From Segniliparus rugosus ATCC BAA-974 (GTDB taxonomy: Bacteria; Actinomycetota; Actinomycetes; Mycobacteriales; Mycobacteriaceae), in assembly GCF_000185725.2 (NCBI RefSeq), contig NZ_KI391953.1, forward strand, positions 1,728,750 through 1,792,749: a DNA stretch of 64,000 nucleotides, written 5' to 3'. Below, in pieces: positions 53,103 through 63,200 of this stretch; position 1 is the first letter of the stretch; every line of letters begins with the position of its first letter. The notes below the pieces were generated by a model that made no database searches, was not told the origin of the DNA, and worked only from the letters and a program-made list of their open reading frames with translations. Both the position numbers and the translations under genes were made by a program.

Positions 53103-54242
53103 ATGGCGCAAGCTCTATCTGAAGGCGGGTCCGCGCTGACGCTCGGCGTTGTCCGGGAGACCGGACAAGACGAGCGCCGGGTGGCCTTGGTGCCGAAGGT
53201 CGTGAGCATCTGGACCGCGAAAGGCCTCAAGGTCGTCGTAGAGCCCGGAGCGGGCCTCGGCTCGCTCATACCGGACGAGCTATACACCGAGGCAGGGGCC
53301 GAGATCGGCGATCCCTGGTCCGCCGACATCGTCGTCAAGGTAGCGCCGCCGACCCCCGAGGAGATCGCCAAGCTCCGCAGCGGCTCCACCTTCATCGGCT
53401 TCCTCGCGCCGCGCACCGCGACGGAGAACATCGCCAAGCTGGACGCGGCCGGGGTCAAGGCCTACGCGATCGAGGCGATTCCGCGTATCTCGCGCGCGCA
53501 GGTGATGGACGGGCTCTCCTCCCAGGCGAACGTCTCGGGCTACAAGGCGGTGCTGCTCGGCGCGTCGCTGCTCACCCGGTTCTACCCGATGCTCACCACC
53601 GCGGCCGGCACGGTCAAGCCGGCGACGGTCCTCGTGCTCGGCGTGGGCGTGGCGGGCCTGCAGGCCCTTGCGACCGCGAAGCGCCTCGGAGCCAGGACCA
53701 CGGGCTACGACGTGCGCCCGGAGGTGGCCGACCAGGTCCGCTCCGTTGGCGCGCAGTGGCTCGACCTCGGCATCGAGGCGGCTGGCGAGGGCGGCTACGC
53801 CCGCGAGCTCACCGACGCGGAGAAGGCACAGCAGCAGAAGGCGCTCGAAGACGCGATCAAGGGCTTCGACGTGGTGATCACCACGGCGCTGGTGCCCGGC
53901 CGTCCCGCGCCGCGCCTGGTCACCGCCGAAGCGGTCAAGGGCATGCGCCCCGGCAGCGTGGTCGTGGACCTCGCGGGCGAGACCGGCGGCAACTGCGAGC
54001 TCACCGAGCCGGGCGAGACCGTCGTCAAGCACCAGGTGACCATCGCGTCGCCGCTGAACCTCCCGGCGACCATGCCGGAGCACGCCAGCGAGCTGTACTC
54101 CCGCAACATCTCGGCCCTTCTCGAACTGCTCGTGAAGAAGACCGAGAGCGGAGCCCTCGCCCTGGAGCCGGACTTCTCTGACGAGGTCCTGGCCAAGTCC
54201 ATCGTGGCGGGAGCCCCCGCCACCCCGTCCACCTCTGCATAA
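53103..54242 (+). CDS. pntAA: NAD(P) transhydrogenase subunit alpha part 1
   Basis: A 379-residue soluble NAD(H)-binding subunit: VVRETGQDERRVALVPK, GSTFIGFLAPRTATEN, VLVLGVGVAGLQALATAKRL near residue 178 (Rossmann), and GSVVVDLAGETGGNCELTEP. It lacks the membrane helices found in fused E. coli PntA; those are in the next gene. ATG at 53103 is preceded by AGGAAGG at a distance of 12. The 186-base divergent gap with the redoxin-like gene holds the promoter. Confidence 0.95.
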   Translation: MAQALSEGGSALTLGVVRETGQDERRVALVPKVVSIWTAKGLKVVVEPGAGLGSLIPDELYTEAGAEIGDPWSADIVVKVAPPTPEEIAKLRSGSTFIGFLAPRTATENIAKLDAAGVKAYAIEAIPRISRAQVMDGLSSQANVSGYKAVLLGASLLTRFYPMLTTAAGTVKPATVLVLGVGVAGLQALATAKRLGARTTGYDVRPEVADQVRSVGAQWLDLGIEAAGEGGYARELTDAEKAQQQKALEDAIKGFDVVITTALVPGRPAPRLVTAEAVKGMRPGSVVVDLAGETGGNCELTEPGETVVKHQVTIASPLNLPATMPEHASELYSRNISALLELLVKKTESGALALEPDFSDEVLAKSIVAGAPATPSTSA

Positions 54243-54252
54243 GGCGGCAACG

Positions 54253-54570
54253 TTGAACACGCAACATTTGCTGGACAGCATCGCGGTGCTGGTCCTCGCG
54301 GGCTTCGTCGGTTTCTCCGTCATCTCGAAGGTGCCCAACACCCTGCACACCCCGCTCATGTCCGGCACCAACGCCATCCACGGCATCGTGGTGCTCGGCG
54401 CGCTGGTGGTCTTGGGCGAGCTGAACGCCCAGACCCCCTGGTACGTGTGGGTCATCGCCTTCGTCGCCCTGATCTTCGGCACGCTCAACGTGGTCGGCGG
54501 CTTCGTGGTCACCGACCGCATGCTGGGCATGTTCAAACCCAAGACTAAGACCCCCTCGAAGGAGGCCTGA
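54253..54570 (+). CDS. pntAB: NAD(P) transhydrogenase subunit alpha part 2 (membrane)
   Basis: A 105-residue protein with three membrane helices: LDSIAVLVLAGFVGFSVIS, HGIVVLGALVVLGEL and WVIAFVALIFGTLNVVGGF. It is the membrane part of the alpha subunit and forms the proton channel with PntB. The start is TTG at 54253, with AAGGCGGCAACG before it. Ten bases separate it from pntAA. Confidence 0.93.
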   Translation: MNTQHLLDSIAVLVLAGFVGFSVISKVPNTLHTPLMSGTNAIHGIVVLGALVVLGELNAQTPWYVWVIAFVALIFGTLNVVGGFVVTDRMLGMFKPKTKTPSKEA

Positions 54571-54573
54571 CCC

Positions 54574-56010
54574 GTGACGAACGTGACGACGCTCGACCTG
54601 GTGGTCGACGCCCTGTACATCGTGGCCTTCGGCCTGTTCATCTACGGCTTGATGGGCCTGACCGGCCCGAAGACGGCGGTGCGGGGCAACTACATCGCGG
54701 CGGTGGGCATGGTCCTCGCCGTGGTGGCCACGCTGGTCAAGATCGCTCCGCACACCACGACGTTCGCCTGGGGCGTGATCGTGGTGGGCGCGCTCATCGG
54801 CGTCGCGGGCGGCGTGCCGTCGGCGACGAAGACCAAGATGACGGCCATGCCGCAGCTGGTCGCCTTCTTCAACGGCATGGGCGGCGGCACCGTCGCGCTT
54901 ATCGCCTGGTCGGAGTTCATCACCAGCGGCGGCTTCTCGGACGAGGCTTCCGGGGTCGCGCAGATCGGCGGCTCGCTCTTCGGCGCGATCATCGGTTCGA
55001 TCTCCTTCTGGGGTTCGATCATCGCCTACGCGAAGCTCCAGGAGCTGCTTTCGGGCCGTCCGATCACCATCGGCAAGCTCCAGCAGCCGCTGAACCTCGT
55101 GCTGTTCGCGGTGTCCATCGCGGCAGCGGTGGTCATCGGGGTCCGGTCCGGCAACGGCGGGGCCGACTGGTGGTGGATCGTGGTGCTGCTCGTGGCGGCC
55201 GGCGCGCTCGGCGTGTTCGTGGTGCTGCCGATCGGCGGCGCGGACATGCCCGTGGTGATCTCCCTGCTCAACGCGCTCACCGGCCTCTCGGCCGCCGCGG
55301 CTGGCCTCGCGCTGGACAACCTGGCGCTGGTCGTGGCCGGCATGATCGTCGGCGCGTCCGGCACCATCCTGACCAACCTCATGGCCAAGGCCATGAACCG
55401 TTCCATCCCCTCCATCGTGGCGGGCGGCTTCGGCGGCGGCACCACGGCGGCGGCCGGGGGCGGCGACAGCGGCGACAAGCAGGTCAAAGCCACCAACCCC
55501 TCGGACGCGGCGATCCTGTTGTCCTACGCGAACCAGGTCATCGTGGTCCCCGGCTACGGCCTCGCGGTCGCGCAGGCGCAGCACGCGGTCAAGGACATGG
55601 CCAAGATCCTCGAGAGCAAGGGCGTCGAGGTCAAGTACGCGATCCACCCGGTGGCGGGCCGTATGCCCGGCCACATGAACGTGCTGCTCGCCGAGGCCGA
55701 CGTGCCGTACGAGGCGCTCAAAGAGATGGACGAGATCAACGACGAGTTCAAGCGGACCGACGTCGCCATCGTCCTGGGCGCGAACGACGTCACGAACCCG
55801 GCGGCGCGCAACGACCCGAACTCGCCGATCCACGGCATGCCCGTGCTCAACGTGGACGAGGCGAAGTCGGTCATCGTGGTCAAGCGTTCCATGAGCTCCG
55901 GCTTCGCCGGGATCGACAACCCGTTGTTCTACGCTCCGAACACCACTATGCTCTTCGGCGATGCGAAGAAAGTGGTCGGCGAGCTTATCGACGAGCTCAA
56001 AGCGCTCTAA
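54574..56010 (+). CDS. pntB: NAD(P) transhydrogenase subunit beta
   Basis: A 478-residue protein with eight or nine membrane helices and a C-terminal NADP-binding domain from about residue 300 (VIVVPGYGLAVAQAQHAV, GRMPGHMNVLLAEADVPY, VLGANDVTNPAA). Together with PntAA/PntAB it couples proton entry to NADPH formation. The GTG at 54574 follows the pntAB stop by three bases. Its end overlaps the start of the lipase gene in another frame by 50 bases. Confidence 0.95.
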   Translation: MTNVTTLDLVVDALYIVAFGLFIYGLMGLTGPKTAVRGNYIAAVGMVLAVVATLVKIAPHTTTFAWGVIVVGALIGVAGGVPSATKTKMTAMPQLVAFFNGMGGGTVALIAWSEFITSGGFSDEASGVAQIGGSLFGAIIGSISFWGSIIAYAKLQELLSGRPITIGKLQQPLNLVLFAVSIAAAVVIGVRSGNGGADWWWIVVLLVAAGALGVFVVLPIGGADMPVVISLLNALTGLSAAAAGLALDNLALVVAGMIVGASGTILTNLMAKAMNRSIPSIVAGGFGGGTTAAAGGGDSGDKQVKATNPSDAAILLSYANQVIVVPGYGLAVAQAQHAVKDMAKILESKGVEVKYAIHPVAGRMPGHMNVLLAEADVPYEALKEMDEINDEFKRTDVAIVLGANDVTNPAARNDPNSPIHGMPVLNVDEAKSVIVVKRSMSSGFAGIDNPLFYAPNTTMLFGDAKKVVGELIDELKAL

Positions 56011-57238
56011 CCGAGCCCGAAACAGCACTGGCGCGCTCGCCACGGCACTTGCCGTGGCGAGCGCGCTGCTTTTCGGCTGCTCGGAGCAGAGGGACCGGCA
56101 GTCGGAGCCGAAACCGGGCACGCTGCTCGCCGACGAGCCGTTCAGCCTGGTCGGAGACAGCGGGGCGTTCGACGACAAAGCCGAAGCCCATTACGTCAGG
56201 TACGAGTCCACTTCCGGGATCGACGGCGCGGCCGTGGCAGTGAGCGGCATGGTGCTCGTCCCGAAGGGGAGGCCGCAGCCGCCGGACGGGTACCGGCTCG
56301 TCTCCTACGGGCACGGCGCGGTCGGGTTCGACAAATCGTGCGGCCCGACCGCGACGAAGAGCCTCGGCCCCAGCGACGCGCCCCGTGTCGCGAAGCTGCT
56401 CGCAGCCGGGTACGTGGTCGCGGTCGCCGACTACCAGGGGCTCGGCGCAGGCTCTGCCGGCCAGAAGAACGGGGCGCACCCTTTCCGGGAGCCGAGGACC
56501 ACGGGCTACAACCTGGTGGACGCGGCACGTGCGGCGAAAGCCCTCTTGGCGAAGCTGGGCAAGGCGTTCTCGGGCAAGTGGGCCGCTTACGGCGAGTCGC
56601 AGGGGGGCGAGGCAGCGTGGGCGGCGGGCAATCTCGCCGCCGGATACGGTTCGGGGCCAGACCGGGACGGGCTCGCGCTGGTCGGCGTGGCCGCGGAGAA
56701 ACCGCCAACTGACTTCGCCTGGTTGGTGGACGGGGCCGCTGCGGGCACGCTGAGCAAGGCGGACCAGCTCTCGTACCTGCGCCTGCTCAAAGGCTTGCAA
56801 GCGGCGCATCCGGAGCTGTCGTTCGCGGAGTATGTGCGCGGGCCGCTCGCGGAGCAAGCGAGCCAGGACGCGGTTTTCGGCTGTTTCGCGCAGGGCTGGG
56901 ACAAGGTCGCAGCGGTCGCCGCGCGGCTCTCCCCGGCGGACACGAAGCCGACCCGGCAGCAGGCGGACCAGCTCCGGGCGTGGCTGCGGGGCTGGACTCT
57001 GCCCGCCGCGGGCGAGCGGGGGCCGTCGGTCCCGTATTTCGTCGCGGCCAGCCTCCAGGACGAGGTGGTGCCGGTGGGCACGGTGCGCGCGGCGGTGCTG
57101 CACGAGCAGCAGCGGGGAACTGCGGTCCACGCCGTGATCACAGCGGGCGGCAAACATGGCGAGTTCGACGACTCGGACGAAGCCGTCGCATGGGTCGGGG
57201 ACCGCTTCGCCGGGCGGCCTGCCCCTGACGACTACTGA
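55961..57238 (+). CDS. Secretory lipase-like lipoprotein (alpha/beta hydrolase)
   Basis: A 425-residue protein. The N-terminus is long and basic (MRRKWSASLSTSSKRSNRAR), then a hydrophobic run ends in the lipobox LLFGC near residue 40. The mature part has LVSYGHGAVGFDKSCGP, AYGESQGGEAAW as nucleophile elbow (GESQG near residue 209) and a late Asp/His pair (DEVVPVGT, GKHGEFDD). This matches the secretory (LIP) lipase family. The only start in frame that keeps the signal peptide is ATG at 55961 inside pntB. The signal-peptide codons coincide with a perfect hairpin (56031-56066). Confidence 0.87.
   Translation: MRRKWSASLSTSSKRSNRARNSTGALATALAVASALLFGCSEQRDRQSEPKPGTLLADEPFSLVGDSGAFDDKAEAHYVRYESTSGIDGAAVAVSGMVLVPKGRPQPPDGYRLVSYGHGAVGFDKSCGPTATKSLGPSDAPRVAKLLAAGYVVAVADYQGLGAGSAGQKNGAHPFREPRTTGYNLVDAARAAKALLAKLGKAFSGKWAAYGESQGGEAAWAAGNLAAGYGSGPDRDGLALVGVAAEKPPTDFAWLVDGAAAGTLSKADQLSYLRLLKGLQAAHPELSFAEYVRGPLAEQASQDAVFGCFAQGWDKVAAVAARLSPADTKPTRQQADQLRAWLRGWTLPAAGERGPSVPYFVAASLQDEVVPVGTVRAAVLHEQQRGTAVHAVITAGGKHGEFDDSDEAVAWVGDRFAGRPAPDDY
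56031..56074 (+). terminator. Perfect 16-bp hairpin with T run after pntB, inside the lipase signal peptide
   Basis: GCGCGCTCGCCACGGC, loop ACTT, GCCGTGGCGAGCGCGC, then TGCTTTTC. It starts 21 bases after the pntB stop and is a textbook intrinsic terminator. The same bases encode the hydrophobic core GALATALAVASALLFG of the lipase signal peptide. Confidence 0.8.
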
Positions 57239-58203
57239 GGCTGAGCCGACTTCGCCCGCAGCGGCGGAATTTCGCGCAAGGTGGCGAGGAAAACCGCTTG
57301 CGTCATGAGGAGATAGCCCGCGACTGGCAGGAGGGAGCGCTGATCGGGCTGGGGGCTGACGGGAAAGCTGGTCGTGAAGAAGAGCCATCCGCCGACAGCG
57401 ACGCCGAGATACGCGAGGGCGGTCGCCCACATCCGCTGCGGCGAGCCCCGGAGCCGACCGGCGACACGCCAGGCGAGCGCCGTCGAGAACGCCGCGAGGA
57501 GCGCCGCCCCGAAAAGGAGCGCCGGAGCGTGCGGCATTGGCAGAGCCCAGCCAAGCGCGTACGGGCCGAACAACGACAGGCCGATCCCGAGCGGGAACGA
57601 GGCCTGAGCGAGGACGGCGAGCCGCACAGGGAAGTCGCGCTCCCCGCGCAGGAGCCGCACGGAGCCGACGAGTTCGCTCAGATCCTGGCGGAAGAAGGGA
57701 AGCTCGCCCCTGGCGTGCTTGTCGAGGACAGCCTGACGGGGGAGCCTTGGCGGGTAGGCGAGCGGCATGCAGAGGAAAAAGGGCCAGAAAACGTAGATGA
57801 GGGAGAGGCTCCGGCCGGCTCCGTCTGGTCCCCAGAGGAAGACCGGCCAGGGCAATCCGGCGGCTATGGTCAACGCCACGCACCCGATCAGCAGCGACTG
57901 GTTGAGCCGGTAGCGCGGCTCGCACCGGGAGTCGGCTCGGAGCGCGAGGGCAGAGAGGAGGACGAAGACCGCGCCCGCCGCGCCGTAGAACAGCAAGCCG
58001 ACTTCGGCGCAGCGCGGCTTCTGCCGTTCTGGGGGCCAAGAGAAGAAGGAATGGAGCTGCATGGCCAGCATGACGGCGGCGGCGAGCGCCCAGCAGATCC
58101 AGATCCGCGACGGACGCTCCCGCAGGCGGCGGGCGAGTCCGTCCGCGTCCAGCGAAGCCAGGTCGGGCGATACCTCTGGTTCCACGGCCCCGGTCGCGGT
58201 CAC
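57232..58203 (-). CDS. Integral membrane protein, third gene of a coupled trio
   Basis: A 323-residue protein with about eight hydrophobic helices. Motifs shared with the next paralogue are LPWPVFLWGPDGAG near residue 111, LAYPPRLPR, a loop with LPFFRQDLSELVGSVRLLRG and the following ARDF-like ...FPVRLAVLAQASFPLGIGLSLFGPYALGWA. The GTG at 58203 overlaps the preceding stop (GTGA). There is no known family that I can name. It converges on the lipase gene by seven bases. Confidence 0.78.
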   Translation of the reverse strand: MTATGAVEPEVSPDLASLDADGLARRLRERPSRIWICWALAAAVMLAMQLHSFFSWPPERQKPRCAEVGLLFYGAAGAVFVLLSALALRADSRCEPRYRLNQSLLIGCVALTIAAGLPWPVFLWGPDGAGRSLSLIYVFWPFFLCMPLAYPPRLPRQAVLDKHARGELPFFRQDLSELVGSVRLLRGERDFPVRLAVLAQASFPLGIGLSLFGPYALGWALPMPHAPALLFGAALLAAFSTALAWRVAGRLRGSPQRMWATALAYLGVAVGGWLFFTTSFPVSPQPDQRSLLPVAGYLLMTQAVFLATLREIPPLRAKSAQPQ

Positions 58204-59231
58204 TGATCGTCTCCTGCAGTTTTGGCCGAGGGCAGCGCTTGGACCACGATGAGCGACATCGCTTGGACGAAGATGAGCCAATCCGCCGCGCGGATCAAAG
58301 AGAACTGGTTCGGCCGAGGCGAAAGCTTGCTGATGACGACGATATAGGCGCACAGCAAGATGAAGCTGAGGGCCAGCCAGAGCGAGCCGAGCGCGACGTC
58401 CCACCAGCGGCGAGGAGCCCCGGCGAACCGTCGGGCCAGCCGCAACGCGACGAGCGCGGCGAGGCCGACGAGCAGGAGGGCGGCGGCGAACAGCGCGCCG
58501 CCGTGCGGCTTCGGGCGAGCCCAGCCGAGAGCGTACGGGCCGAGCAGCGAGCAGGCGATCACGAGCACGACGACCGCCTGAGCGAGGACGGCGAGGCGCG
58601 CGGGGAAACGCCAATCGCCTCGGCGGAAGCGCAGGTAGCCGACGAGGTTGCTCAGATCGTTCGGGAGGCTGGGCAGCGCCCCTTCCCGCAGGATGCGGCG
58701 CGCGTTTGCTCCGAGGCGCTGCGGCGGGAAACTCAAGGCCAGGCTGAGGCAGATCGGCCAAAACACGAAGATAAGCTCGTCCCCGGCCCCGTCCTTGCCC
58801 CAGAGGAATACCGACCAGGGCAGCGCCGCCGCCAACGAGAGCGCCGTGCCGCACATGGCCAGCGCCTGATTGCGGTCCAGCTTGGGCCGGGCGTGGGCGG
58901 TGGCCTTGAGCCCCCGCGCGGCGAACAGGATGTAGAGCGCGCTCGCGAGGACGTACAGCGCGAAACCGGCCGCCGAGACCGGGGAGGGCCTATGCCCGTG
59001 CCGCGTGTCGCTTCCCAGGAGGATCGCTGTGATCTGCATGAGCAGGAGGACCGTGCCGTAGATCGGCCAGATTCGCCACAGCTTGGGCTTGGCGCGCTCG
59101 AGCAGCGCGGCGAGCGCGTCCGGGTCGAGGGAGTCCGGGTCGATAGGCTTTGGACGGGCGGGCGGCCGGGCCCAGACGATCGGTTCGGTCGGTTGCCCCG
59201 GATCCTCGGCCCCGATCACCGGCACGGCCAT
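58200..59231 (-). CDS. Integral membrane protein, second gene of a coupled trio
   Basis: A 343-residue paralogue of the gene at 57232. A cytoplasmic Pro-rich head (about 50 residues, MAVPVIGAEDPGQPTEPIVW) precedes some eight helices. Shared motifs are LPWSVFLWGKDGAGDE, SFPPQRLGANARRIL, LPNDLSNLVGYLRFRRGDW and PARLAVLAQAVVVLVI, and YALGWARPKPHGG. The ATG at 59231 overlaps the stop of the first gene (TGATG). Function unknown; possibly an envelope or permease component. Confidence 0.78.
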   Translation of the reverse strand: MAVPVIGAEDPGQPTEPIVWARPPARPKPIDPDSLDPDALAALLERAKPKLWRIWPIYGTVLLLMQITAILLGSDTRHGHRPSPVSAAGFALYVLASALYILFAARGLKATAHARPKLDRNQALAMCGTALSLAAALPWSVFLWGKDGAGDELIFVFWPICLSLALSFPPQRLGANARRILREGALPSLPNDLSNLVGYLRFRRGDWRFPARLAVLAQAVVVLVIACSLLGPYALGWARPKPHGGALFAAALLLVGLAALVALRLARRFAGAPRRWWDVALGSLWLALSFILLCAYIVVISKLSPRPNQFSLIRAADWLIFVQAMSLIVVQALPSAKTAGDDQ

Positions 59232-60226
59232 CAGCCCTCCCTTTCTCCCCCTCGATTCCTCGCGATTGTTCCATCATAGTTGCTCGGGGTCAAAAGGAAC
59301 GCGCCCTGCGCCACGATCAGCGTCCCGGCCAGCGCCCAGCCGACGAGCTGATGCTCCTGCGGCGGCGAATCCGCCCACAGGAAACGGGACCAGGGCATGA
59401 GCAGCAGCGCGCCGAGGACGAGCGCGAGCATGCCCAAAGCCTGGTGCCAGATCCGGCGCGGCCCGGAGCCTCTGGCCACGAGCGCGCATGCGGCGACGAC
59501 GGTGAAATAGACCGGCACCAGAGCGGCGACGCGCAGCACGGCCACCCCGGCTGCCGGATCGGGCCCGAACCAGGCGGTCGTCGGCTCTTCGACCCAGCCG
59601 AGCCGGTACGGCGCGACCAGCTCCCACACGACGACTGTCGCGATGAGGACGTGCGGGACTCGGGAGACGCGGGGGTAGAGCCAGAACACGGCGGCCCCCG
59701 CGAGGAGCACGGCGACGACGTCGCGCACCGTGTGCCGCTGCTGCGCGACGTCCGAGAGCCATACGGCCGCGTCCCAGGGATAGGCGGCCAGCGCAGCCGC
59801 GAGGATCCCGCAGCAGCCGAGCGCCTGGCGCGCGCTCGCGATGCCGCTCCCGAGCGCGACCCAGATCACCGCCGCCACATCCGCGAACACCACCAGCATC
59901 ACGCTGATCGCCAGCGCGAACAGCAGCAGCTGGTACTCGTCCCCGGACACCGGGGAGTCATCGCGCGCGTCGAGCGTGTCCGTGGGGAAGTCGAAGAGCC
60001 AGCCCACCAGCCGGACCAGGAGCAGACCGAACAGCAGGGCCGAGGCCATCGCGATCCACGAGCTGAGCGGCACGGGCTGGGCGGGGCCGGGCGCGGCCTC
60101 CGGCTCTGGCGGCTCGTCCTCCGCCATCGGGCTCCCGATCAGCCCGGGACCAGACGCGGCCCGCCTGAGCCGGTCCAGTTCTTGCTCGAGCAACTCTGCT
60201 CCAGAGCGGCGTGACGGGACGCTCAC
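59231..60226 (-). CDS. Integral membrane protein, first gene of a coupled trio
   Basis: A 331-residue protein, more distant from the other two. It has a charged head (SGAELLEQELDRLRRAAS), helix 1 SSWIAMASALLFGLLLVRLVG, and a block AAYPWDAAVWLSDVAQQ that aligns with the PWxxFLW motif of the paralogues. The GTG at 60226 has TACTCT (60234-60239) 7 bases before it, so it is probably leaderless. It diverges from smc with a 52-base gap. Confidence 0.75.
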   Translation of the reverse strand: MSVPSRRSGAELLEQELDRLRRAASGPGLIGSPMAEDEPPEPEAAPGPAQPVPLSSWIAMASALLFGLLLVRLVGWLFDFPTDTLDARDDSPVSGDEYQLLLFALAISVMLVVFADVAAVIWVALGSGIASARQALGCCGILAAALAAYPWDAAVWLSDVAQQRHTVRDVVAVLLAGAAVFWLYPRVSRVPHVLIATVVVWELVAPYRLGWVEEPTTAWFGPDPAAGVAVLRVAALVPVYFTVVAACALVARGSGPRRIWHQALGMLALVLGALLLMPWSRFLWADSPPQEHQLVGWALAGTLIVAQGAFLLTPSNYDGTIARNRGGEREG

Positions 60227-60233
60227 CGTTCCC

Positions 60234-60239
60234 AGAGTA
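60234..60239 (-). promoter_or_regulatory. -10 hexamer TACTCT of the membrane-protein trio, leaderless
   Basis: On the minus strand, TACTCT is 7 bases before the GTG at 60226. Its divergent partner for smc lies only 26 bases away. Confidence 0.45.
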
Positions 60240-60264
60240 ATCGAAACACAGGCGCGAGGTGCGG

Positions 60265-60270
60265 TATTCT
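60265..60270 (+). promoter_or_regulatory. -10 hexamer TATTCT of smc, leaderless
   Basis: TATTCT ends 8 bases before the smc ATG at 60279. No ribosome site is present. Confidence 0.5.
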
Positions 60271-60278
60271 GCGTCCTC

Positions 60279-63200
60279 ATGCACTTGCGGAGCCTCACCC
60301 TCAAAGGCTTCAAGTCCTTCGCCTCGCCGACGACGCTGGTGTTCGAGCCCGGAATCACCGCCGTGGTCGGGGCGAACGGTTCGGGGAAGTCCAATATCGC
60401 GGACGCGCTGTCCTGGGTGATGGGGGAGCAAGGCGCGAAGTCCCTGCGCGGGGCCAAGATGGACGACGTCATCTTCGCGGGCACGAGCAAGCGCCCCGCG
60501 CTGGGGCGCGCGGAAGTCACCCTCGTGATCGACAACGCGGACGGGGCGCTCCCCATCGACTACACGGAGGTGGCGGTCACCCGGCGGATGTACCGGGACG
60601 GCGGCGGGGAGTATTTGATCAACGGCGACTCGTGCCGGCTCATGGACGTGCAAGAGCTGCTGTCGGACTCCGGCATCGGCTCGCAGATGCACGTGATCGT
60701 CGGGCAGCACCGCCTCGCGACGATGCTCAGCGCAAGGCCCCACCAGTGGCGCGAGCTCATCGAAGAGGCTGCGGGAGTGCACAAGCACCGCAAACGCAAA
60801 GACCGCGCGCTGCGCAAGCTGGAGACCACCAGCGGGGACATGACCAGGGTCGGCGACCTTGTCGCCGAGCTGCGCAGGCAGCTCAAGCCCCTCGGCAGGC
60901 AGGCAGAGGCGGCGAAGAAGGCGCACGCGGCGGGGGCGCGGCTGCGCGACGCTCGGCGAAGGCTCGTTGTCGCGAAGCTCGCGCAGACCAAGGAAGCCGC
61001 GAGCAGCACCGAAGGGTCCGCCCGCGAGACGACCGCCAAACGGGAGGCGGCGCAGCGCGAACTCGACGCGAAGCTGTCTGTGATCAGCGCAGACGAGGAG
61101 GTGTTGCGGGTGGTCCGCGCCGCGACCGGAAGGGCGCGCCAGCAGACGGAGCAGCTCGGCCTTGTGGTCGAGCGGGTGCGCGCCACGGCGCGAGTGGCGG
61201 ACGAGCGCGCCAGGCAGCTCGCCAAACAAGCCGTCGCGCCGCAGTTCGAGGAGGATTGGACCGAGCAGCGGGCCGAACTGGTCGAAGCCCGCGACGAGTT
61301 CGAGGCGCAGTTCGCGGCTTCGTCGGCCGAGCTGGAGGCCGCGCGGGAGGCCGAACGCTCGGCGAAGGCCGAAGCGAGCCAGGTCGAGCAGCGTTTGCGC
61401 GCGCAAGAGCAAGAGCTGCACCGGTTGCGGGCGCAGGCGGCGAAAGCCTCGGGACAGGCGGCGAGCCTGGCGGGGAAGGCGCAGGCGTTGCTGGCGGAGG
61501 CCGAGCACGCCAGGCAGGCGAGCGCGGAGGCGCATGGCCGCGCCGAGCGCGCGAAAGCCGACGCGACGGGCTTGCGGGCGGAACAGGCCGAACGAGACCT
61601 CGCGTGGCAAGGAGCCCAGCTGAGGGCGGACGAGACGAGCAGGGCCGAGTCGTTGCTCGTCGAGCACGTCGAGCAGAGCGCGGCGGCGGAGTCGGGATTG
61701 CGAGGGCGGACGGCGGCGCTGGCCGCGAGGATCGAGGCGCTCGAATCGACGGTGGCCCCGGCGGACGGGGCGGCGTGGCTCTTCGAGCACTCCCCGGCCA
61801 AGCCGGCCGGAGTTTTGGCCGAACGCCTCAAGCCGCATGCGGGATACGAGCGGGCGCTCGCCTCGGCGCTCGGCATGTTCGCCGAGGCTGTGGTCATGGC
61901 TTCGGAGCAAGCGGCTGCCGAGGCTGCGGCCGCCGTCGGCGAGGCGGGGGAAGGCCAAGTGGCCCTCGTGTTCCCGACGGGGCAGTCGCAGGCCCGTTTC
62001 GAACCGGGCGAGCTGCCGAGCGGAGCCCGCCCGCTGCTGGCCATGGTTGATTGCGACGCGGAGCTTGAACCCGCGCTCGCCGGGCTGCTCGCAGGCGTGG
62101 TCGTCGTGGACGCGCCGCAGGAGGCGCGGACGGTGCTGCAACGGCTGCCGCAGGCCAAAGTGGTGACGAAATCCGGCGATCTGCTCGGCCTGGGCTGGGC
62201 GGTCGCGGGAGTGGGCCGCAGCACCGGAGTGCTGGACGTGCGGGCGCAGATCGGCAGGGCGCGCGAAGAGCTCGCCTCTGCGCAGAGCCAACTGGCCGAG
62301 GCCCAGCAGGTCGTGGAGCACGCCCGCGCGGAGCTTGCTTCGGCGCGGCAAGCCAGCGCGCAGGCGAGGGCCGAGCTGACCGGGGCCGCGGCGGACCGCG
62401 CTGTCGCCGGCGAGTCGCTGGCCCGTTCGGCCACGCAAGTGGAGACGCTGGAGCTGGAGTCCCGGCGGACCGCGACCCGCGCCGAAACGTTGGCGCAGCA
62501 GGCGCAGGAGCTGGCCGAGGCCATCGAGCAGGCGGAGACGGCGCACGGGCAGGCGCACAACGAGGCGGAGCAGCTCGCCGCCCGGCTGGAGGAGGCGGCG
62601 GGGCAGCGGCGGCAAGCGGGAGCCGCGCTGGAGGAGGCGCAGGCCCGGCGAGGGACGGCGGAGTCCGGGCACGCCGCGCTCAAGGAGCGGGTTGCGGCGG
62701 CGAAGGCGAGAATCGCGGAACTCGAAGCGAGGGAGCACCGGCTGAAAGCGGCGCAAGAGCAGGCGGCGCGCCAAGAGCGCGCCAGACGGCGGGCGCTCGC
62801 CGCGCACGCCGTCGCGATGCGGCTCGGCGACCGGGCCCAGGCGGTCTGCGAAGCCGCGCAGGGCCGCCACGACCGGTTGCGCCGCAGGGTGGCCGAGCAA
62901 GTCGAGAGCATGCGAGAAGGGCAGGCCCAGGTCGAGGCGGCCCGAGAGCGCCTCGCCGAGGCGGAGCGCGCGGCGCACGCCGCCGAACTCGCCGCGACCA
63001 CCGCCGCGGAGCGGTCGAAGGCGGCGGAGACCGAAGTCATCGAGCGGTTCGGCATGACCCCGGCAGACCTCATCGCGGAGTTCGCCGAGGAAGACCCGGC
63101 GAGCTTCGACCAGGAGCAGCTGGCGGAGGAGGTGAAGCTCGCGGAGCGGGAGATCGCGGCGATCGGCCAGGTGAACCCCCTCGCGCTCGAGGAGTTCGCC

